Below are positions 26,938 to 34,355 of a stretch of 50,333 bases of DNA, in pieces. The position numbers were made by a program, and so were the translations under genes. Under the pieces are notes generated by a model, which worked only from the letters and a program-made list of their open reading frames with translations, made no database searches and was not told the DNA's origin. Source of the DNA: CAYLJO01 sp964383905 (GTDB lineage Bacteria > Acidobacteriota > Blastocatellia > Pyrinomonadales > Pyrinomonadaceae); contig CAYLJO010000013.1 in the NCBI GenBank assembly GCA_964383905.1, positions 1-50,333 on the forward strand, read 5' to 3'. Each line of letters begins with the position of its first letter. Within the stretch, counting starts at the first letter, position 1.

Positions 26938-29082
26938 TCAGCGTAACTCGGCGCCAAATTCCTCTTTCAGCGCGCCCACGATGCGCCGGTGCACCTCATC
27001 CACCTCTTCATCGCGCAGCGTCCGCTCATCGGCGCGATACTCAATGCGCAGGGTCACCGAGCGCTTTCCTTCGGGCACATTTGCGCCTTCGTAAACTTCA
27101 ACCAGTGCCACATCGCGGCAGTTTTCCAACCGCTGCTCGAATACTGCGCGCCGCATCTCGGCAAAGGTCACCCGCCGATCAACAAGCACAGAAAGATCAC
27201 GCACGACGGCCGGGTAGCGCGCCAGGGGGGTGTAAACGACAGGCGCCTCCGGGGAGTTGAGAAGCGCGCTCAGGTCTACTTCCGCGACGTAAACCGGCTG
27301 GCGAAACTTATAGATGGCGGCAATGGATTCGGCGAGCCTTCCGATGCTGCCGATGGGGTTTTGTCCGGCGTCAATAATCCGTGCCGCCTGGCCCTCTCGC
27401 AGGTGTTTAGAGTGTGTGGCCTCGAACCTGAGTGGGCCCAGATTCATCGCCTCGACAGCCGATTCAAATGCCCCTTTGATGTCATAGAAATCAAGCTCAC
27501 GCGCCGCGCCCGCGCGACCTTCTTCCAGCGCCCCGCCGGTCGCCACCAACGCACATGCCTCGCGCTCGTCCGGCAAACCAGAGTGCCCACCGTGCATGAC
27601 AAAGATGCGCCCGATCTCGAAGAGCTGAAGGTCGCGCGTGCCGTGATTAAAGTTATGGCGGACGGCCTGGAGCAAACCCGGCAGCAGCGTCGGGCGCATA
27701 CGCGTCGCACCCTCGATGATCGGGTTGCGCAGAGTGACGAATTTGCTCTCGCCGCCTTCCGCACCTGCAAAGTAAGGTGTCAATTCAAAGCGATCATCGT
27801 GCGCCACATCAATAAAGCTAATGTTGATGGCTTCATCAAAGCCGCGAGCGATCAGATCGCGGCGCAGCGCACGTCTCTTCCGTTCACTCGGCTGGTACTC
27901 GCCCGCGATGCTCGATGCGGGGAGCTCGGTGGCGATCTTTTCATAACCGGTGTGCCGCGCGACCTCCTCAACCAGATCCTCTTCCCGCTCAATGTCGACG
28001 CGCCATGTCGGGGCGGTGAAAGCCATCTCCCCGCTCGCGCCCACGGGTAAGTCTTCGGTCGGATTACCATGCCGAACCTGTTCGGTTACCTCAAAGGTCA
28101 TTTCCGGGCGAGTCGAGAAACCGAGCGCCCTCAGAATACGCCGCATCTCTGCGGTCGGGACGCGAAGCCCGGTTAAGGCTGCGACCCGCTCGGCCCGCAG
28201 CGTAACCTCCGGTGGCTCGACCCGCTTAGGATAAACGTCGATTGCGTCTTCCGTGGCCGTCCCGCCCGCGAGCTCACAAATTAGCGTGACACACCTCTCT
28301 TGCGCACGCAGTACGCCTTCGTAGTCCACCCCACGCTCGAACCGGTGCGAGGCCTCCGTATGTAGCCCCAGTACACGGGCTGTACGGCGCACAGAGGCGG
28401 CATTGAAGTAAGCGCTTTCGATCAATACATCGCGCGTTCCGTTGGATATTTCCGTCTCCTCACCGCCCATCACGCCCGCCACTGCAACCGGGCGGACGGC
28501 GTCCGCGATGACGAGCATCTGCTCATCCAGCTCACGCTCGATCCCGTCAAGTGTCTTGATCTTTTCGCCCGCCATTGCTCGACGCACGACGATTCGCTGC
28601 CCCGCCAGTTTTGCGAGGTCGAAAGCATGAAGCGGCTGGCCTTGCTCGTGTAGAACATAGTTTGTGACGTCGGCAACGTTATTGATGGGCCGCTGGCCGA
28701 TTGCCTCAAGGCGTCTCACTAACCAGTCGGGCGATGGCCCAATGGCCACGCCGCGGATGATTCGCGCCGCATAGCGCGGGCATAACTCCTCATCAAGTAT
28801 CTCGACGGAAGTAAGCGCGCGGGCTCGCCCGCCACCGGCCGGTGGCGGCACCTGCGGCAAGCGCACCTGGCTGTTCTCGATGACCGCGACCTCGCGCGCA
28901 ATCCCAAGGTGGGACAGGCAATCGGGACGGTTCGACGTCAGATCAAAATCCAGGATGTAATCCCCGCCTACTTCGTGCACACTGTCCACCGCGAGGCCGA
29001 CCATTGTCAAACGCTCAGCCAAATCGCGCGGCGCGCGCGCCGTACCAGACAATTCACGGAGCCAATCGTAACTAATAATCAT
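26938..29082 (-). CDS. pheT: Phenylalanine-tRNA ligase beta subunit, without tRNA-binding OB domain
   Basis: A 714-residue PheRS beta chain. Visible parts are MIISYDWLRELSG, then the B3/B4 region (RPDCLSHLGIAREVAV, RPINNVADVTNYVLHEQGQP), the B5 domain, and the core domain with RNPIIEGATRMRPTLLPGLL, ending with the FDX/B8 domain (YPAVVRDLSVLVDRRVTF). Residue 31 runs directly from the N-terminal strand into YILDFDLTSNRPDCLS: the EMAP/OB tRNA-binding insertion of about 110 residues that most bacterial PheT carry is absent. Two insertion sequences now separate it from pheS. Only a 7-nt-repeat hairpin, and no Shine-Dalgarno, lies before its start. Confidence 0.96.
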   Translation of the reverse strand: MIISYDWLRELSGTARAPRDLAERLTMVGLAVDSVHEVGGDYILDFDLTSNRPDCLSHLGIAREVAVIENSQVRLPQVPPPAGGGRARALTSVEILDEELCPRYAARIIRGVAIGPSPDWLVRRLEAIGQRPINNVADVTNYVLHEQGQPLHAFDLAKLAGQRIVVRRAMAGEKIKTLDGIERELDEQMLVIADAVRPVAVAGVMGGEETEISNGTRDVLIESAYFNAASVRRTARVLGLHTEASHRFERGVDYEGVLRAQERCVTLICELAGGTATEDAIDVYPKRVEPPEVTLRAERVAALTGLRVPTAEMRRILRALGFSTRPEMTFEVTEQVRHGNPTEDLPVGASGEMAFTAPTWRVDIEREEDLVEEVARHTGYEKIATELPASSIAGEYQPSERKRRALRRDLIARGFDEAINISFIDVAHDDRFELTPYFAGAEGGESKFVTLRNPIIEGATRMRPTLLPGLLQAVRHNFNHGTRDLQLFEIGRIFVMHGGHSGLPDEREACALVATGGALEEGRAGAARELDFYDIKGAFESAVEAMNLGPLRFEATHSKHLREGQAARIIDAGQNPIGSIGRLAESIAAIYKFRQPVYVAEVDLSALLNSPEAPVVYTPLARYPAVVRDLSVLVDRRVTFAEMRRAVFEQRLENCRDVALVEVYEGANVPEGKRSVTLRIEYRADERTLRDEEVDEVHRRIVGALKEEFGAELR

Positions 29083-29090
29083 AAGTAACC

Positions 29091-29148
29091 AGTAATCGGT
29101 AGTCAGTAGTCAGCTAAAAATTTTGCTTTCGGCTTACTACTGACTACC
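29091..29148. repeat. Heptamer hairpin in the pheT leader, interrupted by an IS
   Basis: AGTAATCGGTAGTCAGTAGT (29091-29110) pairs with ACTACTGACTACC (29136-29148) plus GATTACT (30583-30589) on the far side of the IS481-like element. The uninterrupted form is a perfect 20-bp stem with a 25-nt loop, made of 7-nt units (AGTAATC, GGTAGTC, AGTAGTC). The remaining local stem is 13 bp. Confidence 0.8.
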
Positions 29149-30576
29149 TGTCAGGGCTCAAGACATCGTGAACACGAAAGGTTCAAGACATCGTGAACGA
29201 ACATAATTGAGCGAAGGCTCAGGACATCGTGAACATCACTTCTAGTTCATGCTGCCTGCAAAGGAGGCAGCATGGACGAGAACAGAGAACGCAATCTCCG
29301 TCGCAGGGCGATTCGCCTGATACTTAAAGGAGTGCGGCCGCAACCTATTCTGCAACTGCTCGGGCGCACTCGGACTTGGTTGTTCAAATGGAGAACACGC
29401 TTCGACCAGTTTGGGTGGGAGGGCCTCAAGAGTCAGCCCCGGTGTCCGCATCGGGTGGCCAGTCGCTACGACGAAGACGCTCGGCGACTGGTCATTCAGG
29501 CACGCCACAGGCTCGTGCAGCGCAAAGTTGGACTCATTGGCCCGCGTGCCATTCAGCACGAATTGCGCCTCGCGCGGCGGCGGCCGCTTCCTTCGCTCTC
29601 GACGATCAAGCGCATCTTGCACGAAGGGAGAGTGATCAAAGGGGCACGCCCGGCGCGCGTCGTGTATTACCCCCGACCAACCCCTGCGGCCAATTATGTG
29701 CTCCATGCGATGGACTGGGCGGCGCGCTTTCTCACGGGCGGCTGCAAGGTCTTTGCCTTTCACACGTCGGATTTGCAAACCCATGCTTTGCAGCAAACCA
29801 TCGGCACCGACAAAGGGTTGCCGACCGTCATCGGCCATGCGCTGCAAGCGTGGCAAGCGTTGGGCTTGCCGGACGCCCTGCAAATGGACAACGATGCGGC
29901 CTTTTGTGGCGGGTACAAAATGGCGCGCGTGTTCGGACGCTTCACTCGCTTGTGTTTGTACGTCGGGCGAGAGCCGCTGTTCATCCCGCCGCACGAACCC
30001 GAACGCAACGCGATGGTCGAACGACTCAATGGCTTGTGGAGTCAGGGCTTCTGGGGGCGGAGACGGTTTCGTTCGCTGCAGGCGGTGCGGCGCGCCGGGC
30101 CACAGTTTGAGCAGTGGTAGATGCAAGAGTACGAGCCACCATCCTTGCAGGGCGAGACTCCTTTGCAAGCCCACCGCGGAGTTGAGCGTCAGCGGCTGAG
30201 TCGGCGGCAAATACGTGCGCTGCCTGAAGAGTTGCCGGTGACGGCAGGCCGGCTGCATTTCATTCGTCAGGTCGAGGCGGGCGGCGACATTTCGCTCTTG
30301 AATGAGCAATGGCAAGCCGGTCAGCGATTGGCCGGTCAATATGTCTGGGCCACGATTATCACCCCCGAGCAACGATTGGAGATTTACCATCGTCGTTCTC
30401 CTGAGGCCCCAGTTCGGTTGGTCAAGACGTTTCATTATGAGATTGCTGAACGTGTCGCCCCGCTACTTCCTGAATTCAAGCGGCGTAATCGGCGACGTAA
30501 GATGTTCACGATGTTGTGACCCTTGCTTCAACTATCGTAAGCGAAAAAAGTGTTCACGATGTTATGAACCCTGACA
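29149..30576 (+). mobile_element. IS481-like insertion sequence
   Basis: Length 1428 bp with TGT...ACA ends typical of IS481. The 27-bp terminal inverted repeats match at 24 positions: TGTCAGGG at 29149 and CCCTGACA at 30576. Target duplication is ACTACC (29143-29148 and 30577-30582). Extra copies of GACATCGTGAAC occur inside: three near the left end (29162, 29187, 29223) and two inverted near the right end (30504-30515, 30552-30563), probably transposase binding sites. Removing the element and one ACTACC restores the hairpin in the pheT leader. Its transposase is broken by a stop codon. Confidence 0.9.
29272..30519 (+). pseudogene. IS481-like transposase interrupted by an amber codon
   Basis: One continuous frame of about 415 codons with a TAG at 30118-30120. 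The first part (282 residues) has an N-terminal helix-turn-helix (RRRAIRLILKGVRPQPILQL) and an rve/DDE core: Asp in FHTSDLQTHALQQ, Asp in LPDALQMDNDAAFCGGY, Glu in PPHEPERNAMVERLNGLW. The second part starts at an ATG right after the stop with MQEYEPPSLQGETPLQAHRG, the usual continuation of IS481 transposases. One base change of a sense codon would explain the stop. It may be inactive, or the tail may be translated by readthrough or restart. Confidence 0.85.
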
Positions 30577-30590
30577 ACTACCGATTACTC

Positions 30591-30605
30591 TTAACCGTAT
30601 TGGCA
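30591..30605. repeat. Hairpin arm after pheS (left part; interrupted by the second IS)
   Basis: TTAACCGTATTGGCA (30591-30605) pairs with TGCCAATACGCTTAA (31771-31785) at 14 of 15 positions. The two arms now lie on either side of the IS630-like element; the right arm overlaps the pheS stop codon. Rebuilt, it is a hairpin with a loop of about 20 nt immediately after pheS. Confidence 0.7.
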
Positions 30606-30616
30606 ACAACTTGATA

Positions 30617-31759
30617 TAAGAATTTGTCAACAATGCTGACATAGAATAGTTGAATCAACCTTGCTTGAGGAGATTCAACTATGGCTCGCTCTTTGAAAGT
30701 CCGCACACCACGTCTAGCTGAGTTCAGGAAGCTGGATCAGTTACTCTGCGCCGAGTTACACCCCCGGCAACAACGCCGCGCCCAAGTCATTCTACTCTAC
30801 GGCGAAGGCTTGAGCGGTGTCGACATTGCCGCAGCACTCTCGCGTTCACCCCCTGACGGTCTATGCTGACTTGCGGGCCTTCGCTGCTGCCGGCCTGGAG
30901 TGCTTGCAGCCGCCGCGCAAGGGTGGGCCTGCCAAGCTGCTCAACCAGGAGCAAGAAGCCCGCATCTGTCACTTGGCCGATCTGTCGCCCATCGACCTGG
31001 GGCTGCCCGTCAGCCGCTGGACGTTGTGCCGCTTGCGCGCCTACCTCATCAAAGAGCGGATCGTACAGCGGATCAGCCGCGAGCACTTGCGCCGCGTGCT
31101 CAAAAAAGGGGGCTGCACTTTGCGCGCGTCCGGCGCAAAGTCATTAGCCGCGACCCACAGCGATTAGCCATTTTGCGCCGGTTGCGCGGGATTTGGCGGC
31201 ACTTGGCCCTTGGGCGGCATGCTGCTTTTTTCGATGTCAAGCCAGTCTATATCAAGGCCTACGGCGGGCGGCGCTCTCACCAGCGAAGAGCGCCTGGTGT
31301 TGCCCAAGCAGCAACGCACGCGGGGCAAGTTCTATCTATTCCTGGCTTACGACGTGGCGACTGGCAGACGTCGCTCTCGCCTATTACGAGGGCAAGAGCA
31401 GCGAGTTCGTCTGCCGCTTCATGCGTCAAGTACGTCGCTGGTATCGGACCGAGCAAGTCTGGGTCGCGTTAGATCAAGACCGAGCGCACCCGTGCAAGTC
31501 GCGCGAGACCAAGCGGGTCATGCGGCAGTTACATCTGCGCTCTCGTCAGTTTGCCCAAAGCGAGTCCCGATGATAATCCGGTCGAGACGGTCTTCAGCGA
31601 CGTACAACTACTGGTGTTGGACAACAGCAATGACCCGGATGCCAAGACGACCAAGCGGCGGATGAGCCGCCACTTGAAAGCTAAGAATCAATGCAAAGAA
31701 CGGAGAGTGTTGATTGCGTATCTGCCGAATTCTTAGTCGCCATTGTTGACAAATTCTTA
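30617..31759 (+). mobile_element. IS630-like insertion sequence (degenerate)
   Basis: Length about 1143 bp. Terminal inverted repeats TAAGAATTTGTCAACAATG start at 30617 and are mirrored ending at 31759, flanked by TA on both sides (30615-30616 and 31760-31761), the TA duplication typical of IS630/Tc1 elements. Its transposase gene carries several frameshifts, so it cannot move by itself. Confidence 0.85.
30681..31736 (+). pseudogene. IS630-like transposase with several frameshifts
   Basis: The protein can be followed only by switching frames about five times: MARSLKVRTPRLAEFRKLDQ with helix-turn-helix EGLSGVDIAAAL, then TVYADLRAFAAAGLECLQPP and SRWTLCRLRAYLIKERIV, then AFFDVKPVYIKAYGG, LPKQQRTRGKFYLFLAYDVA, and finally MPKASPDDNPVETVFSDVQL. 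The last holds the SPDxNPVE-like block of IS630 transposases with the catalytic acid. The first part ends at a stop near 30868. This is a dead gene. Confidence 0.82.
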
Positions 31760-31781
31760 TATGCCGTTTGTGCCAATACGC

Positions 31782-32927
31782 TTAACGAAACTGCTCAAGG
31801 AAGCGGACGTCGTTTTCGAAAAGCAGGCGAATGTCGTCAAGCCCGTACATCAGCGCGCACATACGGTCAATACCGAGGCCGAAGGCGAATGCTGAAAACA
31901 CTTCCGGATCAATGTTCACCTGTTCCAGCACGTGTGGATGGACCATCCCTGACCCCCCGAGTTCGATCCAGCCGGAGCCTTTGCAGATGCGACAGCCCGC
32001 CCCGCCGCATTTGAAGCAACTGTAATCAACCTCGGCGCTCGGCTCGGTGAAGGGAAAGTACGAGGGCCGGAAGCGCGTGCGCGTTTGTGGGCCGAACAAA
32101 CGCCGCACAAACTCTGCCAGCGTGCCTTTCAGATGGGCCATCGTGATGCCGCGGTCAACGTAAAGCCCTTCGACCTGAAAGAACATCGGGTTATGCGTCG
32201 GATCAGGCGTGTCGCGACGAAAGACACGTCCGGGGGCGATCATCCGCAAGGGAGGCCGGCGGCGTTGCATCGCGTGAATTTGCACCGTCGAAGTTTGCGA
32301 ACGAAGCGCAAGGCCGCCGGTGGTATAGAAAGTATCCTGCGGGTCGCGCGCCGGGTGATTATCAGGAATGTTGAGCGCATCGAAGTTGTAAAAGTCTGTT
32401 TCGATCTCGCGGTCGTCTTCAATCGCATAACCGAGCGAGACGAAGATATCCTCAATGCGCTGGCGCAAGAGCGTGATCGGGTGAAGATGACCCCGGCGCG
32501 TACGCCTTCCAGGCAGCGTCACATCGATACGCTCGCGCTCCGTCCGCGCAGCGTCCATGACCTCTTTGAGAGCGGCTTGCGCTTCCTCAACGGCCTGGAC
32601 AATATCAGCTTCGATTCGCTGCACGAGTTGACCGAAGGCGGCGCGATCTTCGGCGGCGACGCTCCCGATCAACTTTTTGACCCCCGCAAGCCTACTCTTT
32701 TTGCCCGTATGTCGCGTCCGCAAATCGCCCAGCTCGTGGTCGAGAGCTTCCGATTCTTTGAGCGTTAGACGATTCCGGTCCGGACTACTATGACGAAAGC
32801 GCGCAAAGCGTTCGAACTCTTGCTCGAACGCCTTGCGCGCCGCTTCTGCTTGCTCTTTTGGATGGAGCTTTTGGTCTCCGCGACCCACGCCCTCCGGCAT
32901 TGTTGAAATCCTTGATTGATGACCCAT
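31782..32927 (-). CDS. pheS: Phenylalanine-tRNA ligase alpha subunit
   Basis: A 381-residue class II synthetase chain. An N-terminal coiled coil (about 20-125) precedes the catalytic core: GRRTRRGHLHPITLLRQRIE (the HPI motif), then FDALNIPDNHPARDPQDTFY, motif 2 GRVFRRDTPDPTHNPMFFQV and motif 3 FAFGLGIDRMCALMYGLDD. CFKCGGAGCRICKGSGW is a Cys4 zinc-ribbon-type insertion common in PheS. The ATG overlaps the stop of rplT by one base. A hairpin overlapping its stop and two IS elements now separate it from pheT. Confidence 0.97.
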   Translation of the reverse strand: MGHQSRISTMPEGVGRGDQKLHPKEQAEAARKAFEQEFERFARFRHSSPDRNRLTLKESEALDHELGDLRTRHTGKKSRLAGVKKLIGSVAAEDRAAFGQLVQRIEADIVQAVEEAQAALKEVMDAARTERERIDVTLPGRRTRRGHLHPITLLRQRIEDIFVSLGYAIEDDREIETDFYNFDALNIPDNHPARDPQDTFYTTGGLALRSQTSTVQIHAMQRRRPPLRMIAPGRVFRRDTPDPTHNPMFFQVEGLYVDRGITMAHLKGTLAEFVRRLFGPQTRTRFRPSYFPFTEPSAEVDYSCFKCGGAGCRICKGSGWIELGGSGMVHPHVLEQVNIDPEVFSAFAFGLGIDRMCALMYGLDDIRLLFENDVRFLEQFR

Positions 32928-33313
32928 TAAGCCGCGGCAGCGCGCTCGCGCTGTTCGCTCTCTAAAGCGCTCTTAATTTGCCCTGAAAGATCGGTAAACG
33001 CGGCCGGTTGATTGACGGCAAGATCCGCCAGGACTTTGCGATCAAGCTCAATGCCGGCGATCTTGAGACCATGCATGAACTGTGAATAATTCAGCCCGTT
33101 GAGCCGTGCGGCGGCTCCGATACGCACGATCCACAAGCTGCGGAAGTCACGCTTCTTCTGCTTACGTCCCGTGTAAGCGAAATTCAGGCCGCGCTCCACC
33201 GACTCTTTGGCCGAGCGGTAGAGCTTGGATTTTGTGCCGCGGTATCCCTTGGCTAATTTAAGGATCTTTTTGCGCCGTTCGACGCGTTTATTTCCACGTT
33301 TTGCACGAGGCAT
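32927..33313 (-). CDS. rplT: Large-subunit ribosomal protein bL20
   Basis: A 128-residue protein: MPRAKRGNKRVERRKKILKL, GYRGTKSKLYRSAKESV, FAYTGRKQKKRDFRSLWIVR and INAAARLNGLNYSQFMHGL-like block, all conserved in bL20. It binds 23S rRNA domain II, is needed for early 50S assembly, and in other bacteria represses its own operon. Its leader (33337-33399) holds a hairpin of 7-nt repeats. Confidence 0.98.
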   Translation of the reverse strand: MPRAKRGNKRVERRKKILKLAKGYRGTKSKLYRSAKESVERGLNFAYTGRKQKKRDFRSLWIVRIGAAARLNGLNYSQFMHGLKIAGIELDRKVLADLAVNQPAAFTDLSGQIKSALESEQRERAAAA

Positions 33314-33336
33314 AACTCGTCCCCCTTCCTACTAAA

Positions 33337-33399
33337 CGATGAACGCAGAACGATGAATGAAGAGCATCTATCTTTTATTCATCGTTCATCGCTCAGCGA
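33337..33399. repeat. Heptamer hairpin between rpmI and rplT
   Basis: GAACGATGAAT (33348-33358) pairs with ATTCATCGTTC (33377-33387); the flanks extend the stem imperfectly. Units are 7-nt (AACGATG, AACGCAG, AACGATG, AATGAAG). It ends about 24 nt before the rplT start. Confidence 0.7.
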
Positions 33400-33411
33400 T
33401 CATCATTATCT

Positions 33412-33615
33412 TTAATTACGGCCATACGGCAGCATCGCTTCGACGCGCTTCTGATCCCCTTCGGAAACGAGCGTGTCAATGTCCAGCAGACGCTTACGCT
33501 TGTTGGTCTTCTTAGTCAGGATGTGGCGCGCGTGTGAATGCCCGCGCTTGATCTTACCTGTCGCAGTCAAACGGAAACGCTTCGCCGCGCCTTTATGTGT
33601 TTTGAGTTTAGGCAT
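33412..33615 (-). CDS. rpmI: Large-subunit ribosomal protein bL35
   Basis: A 67-residue basic protein: MPKLKTHKGAAKRFRLTATG and GHSHARHILTKKTNKRKRLL are the bL35 signatures. The frame is open to 33663, but the family start MPKLKTHKG is at 33615 with GGAG six bases upstream, so that ATG is used. It lies between infC and rplT as in most bacteria. Confidence 0.98.
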   Translation of the reverse strand: MPKLKTHKGAAKRFRLTATGKIKRGHSHARHILTKKTNKRKRLLDIDTLVSEGDQKRVEAMLPYGRN

Positions 33616-33666
33616 GATTACTCCACCAATAATCTGAAATTTTAAGATTGCTTCCCCTTCCAAGAC

Positions 33667-34284
33667 CTACTGAGGCTTTTCTCCCTGATCCGGTTTAGCG
33701 CCTGTCGATCCGGGCTTGGCAGCACCTTTAAGCCGCTTCGGAGCAAGGATGATAAACATCTGGTTGCCCTCCATGCGCGGGCGCGCCTCTACTTCGCCGA
33801 TGTCGGACAGATCGGCCTCAAGTTTCTCCAGAATACGCGCGCCGAGTTCGCGGTGCGCCATCTCGCGGCCGCGGAACCAAATCGTCGCTTTAACCTTATC
33901 GCCTTCCTGCAACCACTCCCGCGCGTGCTTCATGCGGTAGTTATAATCGTGATCGTCAGTGCCGGGGCGAAACTTCACTTCTTTGACGGTGATGACGACC
34001 TGCTTCTTTCTAGCCTCACCCGCTTTCTTTTTCGCCTCGTACTGGAATTTACCGTAATCGATGATACGGCAGACAGGTGGTTCGGCGTTTGGCGCCACTT
34101 CGACCAGATCTAATCCCCGTTCGCGGGCCATGCGGATGGCGTCGCGTGTATCCATGACGCCGAGCTGCTCACCCTCTTCACCGATGACGCGCACGGCAGG
34201 CACGCGAATACGTTCGTTAATGCGAGTGGCCGGAGCGCGACGATTATCTGGGCGCTGGCCGCGTCCACGAAAGCCTGTATTTAT
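33667..34284 (-). CDS. infC: Translation initiation factor IF-3 with a probable AUA start
   Basis: IF-3 prevents premature 70S formation and rejects non-standard start codons. Family blocks are RINERIRVPAVRVIGEEGEQ, RERGLDLVEVAPNAEPPVCR, IDYGKFQYEAKKK, VKEVKFRPGTDDHDY and the C-terminal KVKATIWFRGREMAH. Starting at the first standard codon (GTG, 34203) would remove RINERIR. Upstream the same frame stays open to a TGA at 34335-34333 without any ATG, GTG or TTG. The only codon placed correctly for a ribosome binding site is ATA at 34284, seven bases after GGAGG (34296-34292). With it the protein has about 205 residues. Rare infC start codons (AUU, AUC) allow autoregulation; AUA would serve likewise. 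Confidence 0.9.
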   Translation of the reverse strand: MNTGFRGRGQRPDNRRAPATRINERIRVPAVRVIGEEGEQLGVMDTRDAIRMARERGLDLVEVAPNAEPPVCRIIDYGKFQYEAKKKAGEARKKQVVITVKEVKFRPGTDDHDYNYRMKHAREWLQEGDKVKATIWFRGREMAHRELGARILEKLEADLSDIGEVEARPRMEGNQMFIILAPKRLKGAAKPGSTGAKPDQGEKPQ

Positions 34285-34291
34285 TGCTACA

Positions 34292-34296
34292 CCTCC
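34292..34296 (-). promoter_or_regulatory. Ribosome binding site fixing the infC AUA start
   Basis: GGAGG on the minus strand, seven bases before ATA (34284-34282). No ATG, GTG or TTG lies within reach in the infC frame, so this site points to AUA initiation. Confidence 0.75.
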
Positions 34297-34311
34297 AGTG
34301 CAATGGATCTG

Positions 34312-34355
34312 GAGTCCAGAGAGTCTAAGGAGTCAAACTGACCCCAGACTCTAGG
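34312..34355. repeat. Imperfect repeat hairpin at the thrS-infC junction
   Basis: Arms of type AGTCC, AGAGTCT and GGAGTC face GACC, AGACTCT and AGGACT, giving an imperfect stem. It overlaps the thrS stop codon and encodes the last residues of ThrS (LESGVSLTP). It looks like a weaker member of the 7-nt-repeat hairpin group. Confidence 0.5.

Noticed and set aside
26989..28050. Open frame of 353 codons on the plus strand
   Set aside because: It lies entirely antisense to pheT, has no recognisable motif, and follows from the third-position GC bias of the real gene.
29242..30435. Open frame of 397 codons on the minus strand
   Set aside because: Antisense to the IS481-like transposase, which has clear catalytic motifs.
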